Source: Nitrospirota bacterium (GTDB lineage: Bacteria > Nitrospirota > Thermodesulfovibrionia > Thermodesulfovibrionales > SM23-35). From it: DNA of 7,294 bases. Under the pieces are notes generated by a model, which had not been told where the DNA came from, did no database searches, and saw only the letters and a program-made list of their open reading frames with translations. This document shows positions 1-5,817 of this stretch, in pieces (the stretch's first letter is position 1; each line of letters begins with the position of its first letter). The DNA is taken from positions 1-7,294 of the forward strand of contig JACRGU010000009.1 in assembly GCA_016212245.1 (NCBI GenBank), written 5' to 3'. Made by a program: the position numbers and the translations under genes.

Positions 1-156
1 GACATCAAGATAATCGTGGTTTCAGGTTATAGCGATGAAATAATTCCTAAAGATATGATAGATGCATTTATCAGAAAACCATTTGAAGGTTCTCAACTGC
101 TATCAGCAGTGAGGCGACTCCTGGATATAGGAATCAGGAGACTACCACTTTATTAG
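1..156 (+). CDS. Receiver-domain protein, C-terminal end (partial)
   Basis: The reading frame is open from the first base and stops at TAG 154-156, giving the last 51 residues of a longer protein. They match the second half of a two-component receiver domain. A hydrophobic strand ends in VVSGYS, where the serine sits at the conserved Thr/Ser switch position. It is followed by FIRKPF, which carries the invariant Lys-Pro pair and the start of the last helix. The aspartate pocket lies outside the window. The protein ends soon after the receiver, so this domain is C-terminal. The gene could therefore encode a hybrid histidine kinase with a terminal receiver or a single-domain response regulator, and the fragment does not decide between them. 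The next receiver gene follows after 59 bp on the same strand with no terminator-like hairpin between them, so they are probably co-transcribed. Confidence 0.8.
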   Translation, partial: DIKIIVVSGYSDEIIPKDMIDAFIRKPFEGSQLLSAVRRLLDIGIRRLPLY

Positions 157-215
157 TGATGAGGCCAAGGAACTAAGTTTATTATCCTCTTGAAGAAAGC
201 TTAAAAGGAGGCTGA

Positions 216-563
216 ATGACAAAAATCCTTATTGCTGATGATGAGTCTGTTATATGTGACCTTATTAAACTGTTCCTTGAGGGTAAGGGGTTTCAGGTCT
301 CAGTTGCATCGAGTGGGAAAGAGGCTATCAGACTGTTCAATTCAGAAAGGCCAAATATAATGATACTGGATATCGGACTTCCTGATATGGATGGATTAGA
401 GCTGCTAAGTAAGGTAAAAACAGCATCTCCCGACACCAAGGTAATCGTGACCACAGGATACAGTAACACTGAGATTCAACAAAAGGCATTCTCACTCGGT
501 GCCAGTAACTATCTCACGAAACCATTCGATATCCACGACCTTTTAAGGATAGCCTCACATTAG
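216..563 (+). CDS. Single-domain response regulator (CheY-like receiver)
   Basis: This is a stand-alone phosphoacceptor domain of 115 residues with no output domain. It would take phosphate from a histidine kinase, or act as a relay or protein-binding switch in the cytoplasm. All receiver landmarks are present: the acidic pair Asp8-Asp9, phosphoacceptor Asp52 in ILDIGLPDMDG, switch Thr80 in VTTGYS, and Lys102-Pro103 in TKPF. The start is well supported by AAGGAGG at 205-211, four bases before ATG. The C-terminus stops only 12 residues after KPF, so the last helix looks several residues shorter than usual. The final 50 bp (residues 100-115, including the essential Lys102) overlap the 3' end of the opposing transporter gene. 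The receiver fragment just upstream may belong to its partner kinase, but that is inference. Confidence 0.9.
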   Translation: MTKILIADDESVICDLIKLFLEGKGFQVSVASSGKEAIRLFNSERPNIMILDIGLPDMDGLELLSKVKTASPDTKVIVTTGYSNTEIQQKAFSLGASNYLTKPFDIHDLLRIASH

Positions 564-1797
564 GCCCGCCTCCCCTGACAAACTGAAGAATAATCAGACC
601 GATAAGGAAAAATAGGGCAACTGAAAGAATCGCCGGCCTCTGGCTCCCGAATGAAGAAGAAATATAACCGAAGAGGGATGGACCAATAATAGCTGATGAT
701 TTTCCGACCATCGAATAGACCCCGAAATACTCGCTTTCATGGTCAGGCGGGATAAACTGTGCAAAAAATGCCCTTGTTGCTGCCTGAACAGTTCCAAGGC
801 CGAGTCCTGCAATACATGCAATCAACCAGAAATACCCCTTAGTCTGGACAAAGAATGCAAGAATCGTCACAGTTGTCCACATCAGTAATGATAATGTGGC
901 TACTTTTTTAGGCCCCCAGAAATCAATCGGCCTTGCCATCAAAAAGGCACCTGTTAAGGCTGTTGTCTGCACGGCGAGATAAAGTCCTATAAGCTCCTGA
1001 GGTGCAAAACTTAATGTTGTAGCAGCAAATATGCTTGAAAACACAATGACAGTATTAACCCCATCCTCATAAATCAGATAAGCAATCAGGAATTTCCTCG
1101 GCTCATTTTTACTCCATATCTCCTTAAATGTATTCCATGTATATTTAAAACCTTTTGATGCAGCATCTCTGAATATAAACCCCGCTCTTGCACGCAAGGA
1201 CGGGGTAAACCTGTCTTTACGGTCATGCGGCAGGGATAAAAATGCAGGGATTGAAAAGAATGCAAAGAACAATGCCACCATAAGCCATATTGCATCGAAG
1301 TATCCCTTATTCACAAGTGGTATTGCAAGGATGAGAGAGATGATTGAGCCGATATAGCCAACTCCATAGCCCCATGCAGACACCCTGCCCTGATACTCCC
1401 TCTCTGTTATCTCGGGCAGGAATGAGTTATAGAAGACAAGCCCGCCTTCCATGCCAATGTTAGCTAAAACTATGAGTATAAAACCCTCAAGGAACATCCC
1501 TTTCTGGAGGATAGAGAAACCTGCAACCGCAGAGATACTCAATGCAGTAAATACAAAAAGAAGCCTCTTTCTTATTCCACTGTAATCAGCAATACCACCA
1601 AGCAAAGGAGAGGTTACTGCTATAAACGCCATACTCAGAGATATCGCCCTTCCCCACCATAAGTCACCCATCCCTGTCTCATTTCCAACTATCACATTTG
1701 CATAATAAACAGGGAAGATAACTGCAGCTATAACAGCAGAATAGCTCGAATTCGCAAAATCAAATAAACACCAGCTTACTATCTGTCTTTTGTTCAT
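514..1797 (-). CDS. UMF1/Atg22-family major facilitator transporter
   Basis: This is a 427-residue polytopic inner-membrane protein of the major facilitator superfamily, rich in hydrophobic segments throughout (about 11-12 by eye). Residues 9-19 (WCLFDFANSSY) are the N-terminal signature of the UMF1 / vacuole-effluxer-Atg22-like family. Others are GGIADYSGIRKR at 67-78 (the MFS loop 2-3 motif), NSFLPEI at 124-130, YLIYEDGVNT at 240-249, and EYFGVYSMVGKSSAIIGP at about 356-373. The fungal relative Atg22 effluxes amino acids from the vacuole, but bacterial substrates are not established, so none is assigned. The ATG lacks a Shine-Dalgarno sequence. A perfect TATAAT on the minus strand (1807-1812) would start RNA within a few bases of it, so the message may be nearly leaderless. 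The family-like sequence ends near residue 410. Residues 412-427 are read from the antisense of the opposing receiver gene and look like run-on. Confidence 0.88.
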   Translation of the reverse strand: MNKRQIVSWCLFDFANSSYSAVIAAVIFPVYYANVIVGNETGMGDLWWGRAISLSMAFIAVTSPLLGGIADYSGIRKRLLFVFTALSISAVAGFSILQKGMFLEGFILIVLANIGMEGGLVFYNSFLPEITEREYQGRVSAWGYGVGYIGSIISLILAIPLVNKGYFDAIWLMVALFFAFFSIPAFLSLPHDRKDRFTPSLRARAGFIFRDAASKGFKYTWNTFKEIWSKNEPRKFLIAYLIYEDGVNTVIVFSSIFAATTLSFAPQELIGLYLAVQTTALTGAFLMARPIDFWGPKKVATLSLLMWTTVTILAFFVQTKGYFWLIACIAGLGLGTVQAATRAFFAQFIPPDHESEYFGVYSMVGKSSAIIGPSLFGYISSSFGSQRPAILSVALFFLIGLIILQFVRGGGPNVRLSLKGRGYRMVS

Positions 1798-1806
1798 ATA
1801 TCATGG

Positions 1807-1836
1807 ATTATAAACCATCCTTAATTCTTATTGCAG
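1807..1836 (-). promoter_or_regulatory. Putative sigma70-type promoter for the UMF1 transporter
   Basis: Read on the minus strand, a perfect TATAAT occupies 1812-1807, preceded by an 18-nt spacer and the hexamer CTGCAA (1836-1831), a 3/6 match to TTGACA. The predicted transcription start is near 1800, a few bases before the ATG whose A is at 1797. That fits the absence of a ribosome binding site for this gene. The assignment rests on sequence match only. Confidence 0.5.
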
Positions 1837-1860
1837 TTTATACACCTTAACAGCTATAAT
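1831..1860 (+). promoter_or_regulatory. Putative sigma70-type promoter for the nfeD-slipin-dedA operon
   Basis: A perfect TATAAT lies at 1855-1860, with TTGCAG (3/6 match to TTGACA) at 1831-1836 and an 18-nt spacer. Transcription would begin near 1867. It would give a leader of about 150 nt to the ATG at 2019, most of it the inverted-repeat element. The -35 hexamer is the same six base pairs used by the divergent promoter on the other strand. Confidence 0.5.
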
Positions 1861-1877
1861 TTTTTATGGGAGTGTGC

Positions 1878-1884
1878 GAGGTGA
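1878..1884 (+). promoter_or_regulatory. Orphaned Shine-Dalgarno sequence, displaced from nfeD
   Basis: GAGGTGA is a seven-base match to the Shine-Dalgarno consensus but has no conventional start codon at the right distance. The next plausible start for nfeD is 134 bp downstream, beyond the repeat element. Joining the TGACAA at 1882-1887 to the TGACAA at 2009-2014 would put this site seven bases before the ATG at 2019. It was probably the ancestral ribosome binding site of nfeD (inference). Confidence 0.5.
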
Positions 1885-1893
1885 CAAGTATTC

Positions 1894-2012
1894 GTCATTC
1901 CTGTAAAAACAGGAATCCAGGGTTTCCTGTGAAAACAGGAATCCAGTTCCTTTTGTATAGTTCCCTGCCTTCGCAGGGACGACGTCTGGATTCCCTCTTT
2001 CGCGGGAATGAC
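1894..2012. repeat. Dispersed inverted-repeat element, copy 1 (119 bp)
   Basis: The element is bounded by GTCATTCC (1894-1901) and its exact inverse GGAATGAC (2005-2012). The extended arms run through GGAATCCAG on the left and CTGGATTCC on the right. Inside is a perfect 7-bp hairpin, TCCCTGC (1962-1968) with a CTTC loop and GCAGGGA (1973-1979). The left arm is duplicated: the 23-base unit at 1898-1920 recurs at 1924-1946 with one difference (A/G), period 26. Such short palindromic 'GTCATTCC...GGAATGAC' elements are a common dispersed, non-coding, MITE-like repeat in several bacterial lineages. A related copy is present at 5818-5885. This copy lies between the nfeD promoter and its start codon. 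Confidence 0.85.
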
Positions 2013-2018
2013 AATCTA

Positions 2019-3314
2019 ATGCAGAACCGCTCAATTCGGGTTATATTAGTTTTAATCTTTTTCGCCCTTTTCTCCTTTCTCGCCTCCTTTTCTGAAGAGA
2101 CTAAGAAAGAGGTTATGGTCATCACTGTAAACGGCGTTATAAATCCCGTGGCATCTGAATACATTGGGAAGAGTATTAAAAAGGCAAATGAGAAAAAGGT
2201 TGAGGCACTCATAATCGAGCTGGATACCCCGGGAGGACTGGACACATCCATGAGAAATATTGTGAAGGATATTATCGGAAGTGAAGTCCCTGTTGTTGTC
2301 TTTGTCTCACCGAGTGGTAGCAGGGCAGCCTCTGCAGGTGTATTTATAACATTAGCTGCCCATGTTGCAGCAATGGCACCTGGCACAAATATTGGGGCAG
2401 CCCATCCAGTAGGTATTGGTGAAAAGATGGATAAGGTGATGGCTGAGAAGGCGACAAATGATGCTGCAGCCTACATAAAGTCCCTTGCGGAAAGAAATGG
2501 CAGAAATGCAAAGTGGGCGGAGGATGCGGTCAGAAAGAGCATCTCCGCAACAGAGGAGGAGGCATTAAAGGGAAAGGTCATAGATATCGTGAGCAAAGAC
2601 CTGAATTCACTTCTTTCAGACATGGATGGCAGAAAGGTCCGGACGGTTATGGGAGAGAAAGTCCTTAAGACTGCAAAGGCGAATGTTATCAGGGAGGAGA
2701 TGAGTCTGAGGCAGAAGATACTCAATCTCATCTCTGACCCTAATATTGCCTATATACTCATGCTACTCGGGTTCTATGGCCTCTTCTTTGAGCTCACGAA
2801 TCCTGGCTCAATCTTCCCTGGGGTTATGGGCGGAATCTGTCTGATCCTTGCCTTTTATGCATTCCAGACATTACCTGTAAATTATGCCGGATTCCTACTA
2901 ATCATCCTTGCCATCATTCTATTTATCCTTGAGGTAAAGATTGTATCTCATGGAGTACTCACTATTGGTGGAATAATTGCTATGATTATAGGTTCATTAA
3001 TGCTCTTTGAATCACCAGCACCTTTCATGAAACTCTCGCTATATACTATTCTACCTGCTGCTATTATAACCGCCTTATTTTTTACTGTAACACTTGGCCT
3101 TGCATTCAAGGCGTATAAGAGAAAGCCTGTCACAGGGTCAGAAGGTCTCATAGGATTAGAGGGGGTTGCAAATACAGATATAACAAAAGATGGAGGTATG
3201 GTATCATTACATGGTGAACGCTGGGCAGCATATTCTGATGAACCTATATCAAAAGGTGAAAGGATAATAGTTGAGGCTGTCTCAGGATTGAAAGTAAAGG
3301 TGAAAAAAATTTAA
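2019..3314 (+). CDS. nfeD: NfeD-type membrane-bound ClpP-class serine protease
   Basis: This is a long-form NfeD protein, 431 residues from ATG 2019. An N-terminal signal or anchor (about residues 5-24) leads to a ClpP/SppA-like protease domain (about 31-200). TPGG at 70-73 and RAASAG at 102-107 carry the likely nucleophile Ser105, and Lys154 in YIKSLA is the likely general base, matching the Ser-Lys dyad of archaeal 1510-type proteases. Four to five membrane segments follow (about 243-361), then a soluble OB-fold NfeD domain (about 373-431). Family members cleave membrane or stomatin-like proteins, and the adjacent slipin is the classic partner. An in-frame ATG at 1866 would add 51 residues, but most of these are translated repeat element and would bury the signal sequence, so 2019 is preferred. 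Its own upstream SD is weak because the repeat separates it from GAGGTGA at 1878. The slipin starts 12 bp after the stop. Confidence 0.9.
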   Translation: MQNRSIRVILVLIFFALFSFLASFSEETKKEVMVITVNGVINPVASEYIGKSIKKANEKKVEALIIELDTPGGLDTSMRNIVKDIIGSEVPVVVFVSPSGSRAASAGVFITLAAHVAAMAPGTNIGAAHPVGIGEKMDKVMAEKATNDAAAYIKSLAERNGRNAKWAEDAVRKSISATEEEALKGKVIDIVSKDLNSLLSDMDGRKVRTVMGEKVLKTAKANVIREEMSLRQKILNLISDPNIAYILMLLGFYGLFFELTNPGSIFPGVMGGICLILAFYAFQTLPVNYAGFLLIILAIILFILEVKIVSHGVLTIGGIIAMIIGSLMLFESPAPFMKLSLYTILPAAIITALFFTVTLGLAFKAYKRKPVTGSEGLIGLEGVANTDITKDGGMVSLHGERWAAYSDEPISKGERIIVEAVSGLKVKVKKI

Positions 3315-3326
3315 AGGGAGGTAATT

Positions 3327-4103
3327 ATGCCAGGGTTAGCACCGTCGTTCATGGGTTTTCTTTTAGTAATATTCCTGATTATCTATTTTCTCTCAAGTGC
3401 AATCAAGATCTTGAGGGAGTATGAGAGAGGAGTCGTATTCAGACTCGGAAGGGTCATACCCGTAAGGGGGCCTGGACTCGTTATAATCTGGCCGATAATC
3501 GATAAACTCCTCAGGGTTAGCCTTCGGATTGTTGCAATGGATGTTCCATCTCAGGACGTAATAACTAAAGACAATATTTCGGTTAAGGTAAATGCTGTTA
3601 TCTATTTCAGGGTGATTGACCCTATAAAGGCAATCACCGAGGTCGAGGATTTTTATTACGCAACATCACAGATATCACAGACAACGCTCAGGAGCATCCT
3701 CGGTCAGAGCCAGCTTGACGACCTACTTTCTAAGCGGGAAGAGGTTAATGCCGAACTTCAGAAAGTAATCGATTTCCAGACAGAGCCATGGGGGATAAAA
3801 GTCACGGCAGTCGAAGTTAAGAACGTTGACCTGCCGATAGAGATGCAAAGGGCGATAGCAAAACAGGCAGAGGCTGAACGTGAAAGAAGGGCAAAGATTA
3901 TCCATGCAGAGGGAGAGTTCCAGGCAGCTCAGAAGCTTACAGATGCAGCGAACATAATTGCGACAGCACCGTCTGCATTACAGCTCAGGTTTCTCCAGAC
4001 CCTTACAGAGATTGCAACAGAGAAAAACTCAACAATAATATTCCCTGTGCCGATAGACCTGATAAAGCCGTTCATGGAGAAATTTGGAAAAGAGGTCAAA
4101 TAA
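3327..4103 (+). CDS. Slipin (stomatin/prohibitin-like SPFH-domain membrane protein)
   Basis: This 258-residue bacterial slipin is an oligomeric SPFH scaffold protein thought to organise membrane microdomains and protein quality control. A single N-terminal hydrophobic anchor spans about residues 9-27. The SPFH domain follows, beginning EYERGVVFRLGR (31-42), with RGPGL at 47-51, then VPSQDVITKDNISVKVNAV (73-91). A charged, Ala/Glu/Arg-rich helix likely to be a coiled coil covers about 171-205. The conserved tail is STIIFPVPIDL (235-245). Length and composition are typical. The start is secure: AAAGGGAGG at 3313-3321, five bases before ATG, overlapping the nfeD stop region. The NfeD-slipin pair is a well-known conserved operon, in which the NfeD OB domain and protease are proposed to act on slipin. 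The stop TAA at 4101-4103 directly precedes the probable ACG start of the DedA-like gene in the same frame. Confidence 0.93.
   Translation: MPGLAPSFMGFLLVIFLIIYFLSSAIKILREYERGVVFRLGRVIPVRGPGLVIIWPIIDKLLRVSLRIVAMDVPSQDVITKDNISVKVNAVIYFRVIDPIKAITEVEDFYYATSQISQTTLRSILGQSQLDDLLSKREEVNAELQKVIDFQTEPWGIKVTAVEVKNVDLPIEMQRAIAKQAEAERERRAKIIHAEGEFQAAQKLTDAANIIATAPSALQLRFLQTLTEIATEKNSTIIFPVPIDLIKPFMEKFGKEVK
4091..4096 (+). promoter_or_regulatory. Ribosome binding site deciding the ACG start of the DedA-like gene
   Basis: AGAGGT lies inside the last slipin codons, seven bases before ACG at 4104-4106. It is the only Shine-Dalgarno-like sequence placed correctly for the downstream open frame, and GAGGT pairs directly with the anti-SD of 16S rRNA. 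No ATG, GTG or TTG lies at usable distance in that frame. Confidence 0.6.
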
Positions 4104-4814
4104 ACGGCAAATACAAAAACAGATACAGATAAGAAACCGAATAACAGAACACGGATTAAGTTATCCTTTCTGCTTGCTTTCTTCATACTCATCTTAGTCC
4201 TTTATAAGAGTGGGACATTCCATTTCTTTCTGGACAGGAATAGGCTTACATCATTTCTTGACTCTTTAGGCCCCCTTTCGTTCATCGGTTTTATTGCCCT
4301 CCAGATATTACAGGTTGTGGCTGCACCTATTCCAGGTGAGGTTACTGGTTTCATTGGAGGGTATCTCTACGGTGCCTTAGTCGGAATTGTCCTTTCAACT
4401 ATAGGATTAACATTAGGCTCCTGGTCTGCCTTTACTCTTTCAAAGGTCTTTGGCAGGCCTTTTGTTGAGAAATTCGTCAAAAAAGAGACTATTAAACGAT
4501 ACGATTACCTATTAAAACGCCGTAAAGGGGCATTTCTTGTATTCCTGCTATTCCTTATACCTGGTTTCCCAAAGGATTATCTGTGCTATATCTTAGGTCT
4601 GGGGCCTATGGACACCAAAGAATTTTTAATTATAAGCACTGCTGGAAGGTTTTCAGGGACAGTCTTACTTACCCTTGGAGGCACATATATCCGCAATCAC
4701 CAGTATTATAGCTTTTTTGTGCTTTTAGGGATCGCAATAGTTATAGTACTTCTATCAATGGCTTACAGGGATAAGCTCGAGAGGCTCTTTTACAGATGGC
4801 ATCATCACCGGTAA
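4104..4814 (+). CDS. DedA/TVP38-type (VTT domain) membrane protein, probable ACG start
   Basis: This is a polytopic inner-membrane protein of the DedA / TVP38-TMEM64 (SNARE-associated, VTT) superfamily. Characterised members translocate polyprenyl-phosphate carriers or scramble phospholipids, but the substrate here is unknown. From ACG 4104 it has 236 residues, the usual length. A hydrophilic head (1-19) precedes TM1 (about 20-34). PIPGEVTGFIGGYLYG is at 75-90, SKVFGRPFVEK at 113-123 and LIPGFPKDYLCYILGL at 151-166, with a last TM at about 202-219. The frame is open from the slipin stop and contains no ATG, GTG or TTG until GTG 4317. That codon lies inside the second hydrophobic segment, has no spaced SD and would delete TM1. 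ACG follows AGAGGT by seven bases and gives a natural N-terminus (ANTKTDTDKK). One T-to-C change from ATG, or a base error, is the simplest explanation. CTG or ATT starts, or readthrough from slipin, are less likely. Confidence 0.82.
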   Translation, partial: TANTKTDTDKKPNNRTRIKLSFLLAFFILILVLYKSGTFHFFLDRNRLTSFLDSLGPLSFIGFIALQILQVVAAPIPGEVTGFIGGYLYGALVGIVLSTIGLTLGSWSAFTLSKVFGRPFVEKFVKKETIKRYDYLLKRRKGAFLVFLLFLIPGFPKDYLCYILGLGPMDTKEFLIISTAGRFSGTVLLTLGGTYIRNHQYYSFFVLLGIAIVIVLLSMAYRDKLERLFYRWHHHR

Positions 4815-5795
4815 CTACCATTTTATTAATGCTGAGGCCCATGTGAGCCCACCACCAAATGCCTCGAGCAGGATATAATCTCCATCCCTGATCCTTCCTG
4901 TTCTTACAGCCTCATCGAGGGCTATCGGTATAGATGCAGCGGATGTGTTTCCATACCTGTCGAGATTTACAATGACTTTATCTATCGGTATGCCGAGCCT
5001 ATCAGCAGTTGCCTGTATTATCCTCAGGTTTGCCTGATGTGGTATGAGAAGTGAGAGCTGTGATGGCTCGAGCTTATTCTCTTCGAGTGTCCTAACCACA
5101 AGGTCTTCAAGTGTCCTGACTGCAACCTTAAATGTCTCGTTCCCCTTCATCTTAATATAATGAAGCCTCTTTTTGAGTGAATCCTTTGATACAGGATTCC
5201 TCGAGCCACCACCTGGCATATGTAAAAGCTCCCACAGGCTCCCATCAGAATTGATATGCATCGAGATTATGCCCCTGTCTTCTTCTGTCGGCTCAATAAT
5301 TGCTGCACCCGCACCATCACCAAAGAGGACACATGTGGTTCTGTCATCCCAGTCTGTAATCTTTGAGAGTACCTCTGTGCCGACTATAAGAACCCTTTTA
5401 TGCATTTTAGATTTTATAAGGCTGTCTGCAACATAAAGACTGTAAAGAAACCCTGAACAGGCTGCATTTATATCAAACGCCACCGCCTTTTTAGCCCCGA
5501 GTTTATCCTGGAGAATACATGCGGTTGATGGAAAAGGCATATCGCCTGTTACTGTTGCAACAATAATAAGGTCTATATCTTCTATCTTAAGGTCAGCGTT
5601 CTTTAAGGCTACCTTCGCTGCCTCATATGCAAGGTCTGATGCAGCCTGAGTTTCATCAGCTATCCTTCTCTCCTTTATCCCTGTCCTCTCTGTAATCCAT
5701 TCATCCGAGGTATCAACCATCTTCTCAAGGTCAAAATTTGTAATGACCCTTTCCGGGACATAAGAACCTGTAGATATAATCCTACTCCTGAGCAA
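4815..5795 (-). CDS. fabH: 3-oxoacyl-ACP synthase III (KAS III)
   Basis: FabH condenses acetyl-CoA (or another primer acyl-CoA) with malonyl-ACP, the first elongation step of type II fatty acid synthesis in the cytosol. From TTG 5795 it has 326 residues, close to other FabH proteins. The triad is intact: Cys113 in NAACSGF, His253 in IPHQAN and Asn283 in YGNTSAAS. GDGAGA (159-164) and the C-terminal FGGGLTWAS are also family signatures. TTG is preferred because AAGGAG (5806-5801) lies five bases upstream and the protein then begins MLRSRIISTGSYVP, as in homologues. An ATG nine codons earlier (5822-5820) is longer but lies inside the repeat element and lacks its own SD. The gene is the last of yceD-rpmF-plsX-fabH. 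Its TAG (4817-4815) abuts the stop of the convergent DedA-like gene with no intergenic base. Confidence 0.95.
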   Translation of the reverse strand: MLRSRIISTGSYVPERVITNFDLEKMVDTSDEWITERTGIKERRIADETQAASDLAYEAAKVALKNADLKIEDIDLIIVATVTGDMPFPSTACILQDKLGAKKAVAFDINAACSGFLYSLYVADSLIKSKMHKRVLIVGTEVLSKITDWDDRTTCVLFGDGAGAAIIEPTEEDRGIISMHINSDGSLWELLHMPGGGSRNPVSKDSLKKRLHYIKMKGNETFKVAVRTLEDLVVRTLEENKLEPSQLSLLIPHQANLRIIQATADRLGIPIDKVIVNLDRYGNTSAASIPIALDEAVRTGRIRDGDYILLEAFGGGLTWASALIKW

Positions 5796-5800
5796 CCTTG

Positions 5801-5806
5801 CTCCTT
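5801..5806 (-). promoter_or_regulatory. Ribosome binding site deciding the TTG start of fabH
   Basis: On the minus strand AAGGAG (within GAAAGGAGC) ends five bases before TTG 5795-5793. This spacing is ideal for TTG and unusable for the upstream ATG at 5822, which lies on the wrong side of it. Confidence 0.75.
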
Positions 5807-5817
5807 TCACTTGAATT

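Noticed and set aside
117..140. Stem CTCCTG/CAGGAG as a terminator after the first receiver gene
   Set aside because: It lies within the coding sequence, has only a 6-bp stem, and is not followed by a T-run.
1898..1946. CRISPR-like tandem repeat
   Set aside because: There are only two units with a 3-base separation, and both belong to the inverted-repeat element. There are no spacers and no cas genes.
1866..2018. N-terminal 51-residue extension of NfeD from ATG 1866
   Set aside because: Most of it is translated repeat element. The ATG has no upstream SD and sits at the predicted transcription start. It would push the signal sequence to residue 57 onward.
1895..2386. 163-residue minus-strand open frame opposite nfeD
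   Set aside because: It is antisense to the conserved protease domain, and its C-terminal part is repeat-derived peptide (FPRKRES, WIPVFTG). It has no recognisable domain.
4317..4814. GTG 4317 as start of the DedA-like gene
   Set aside because: It lies inside the second hydrophobic segment just before the PIPGE motif, has no spaced SD, and would remove about 70 residues that look like genuine family sequence.
3327..4814. Slipin-DedA fusion with stop codon readthrough
   Set aside because: The frame is shared and open, but the slipin has a natural C-terminus, and an SD is correctly placed for an independent start at 4104.
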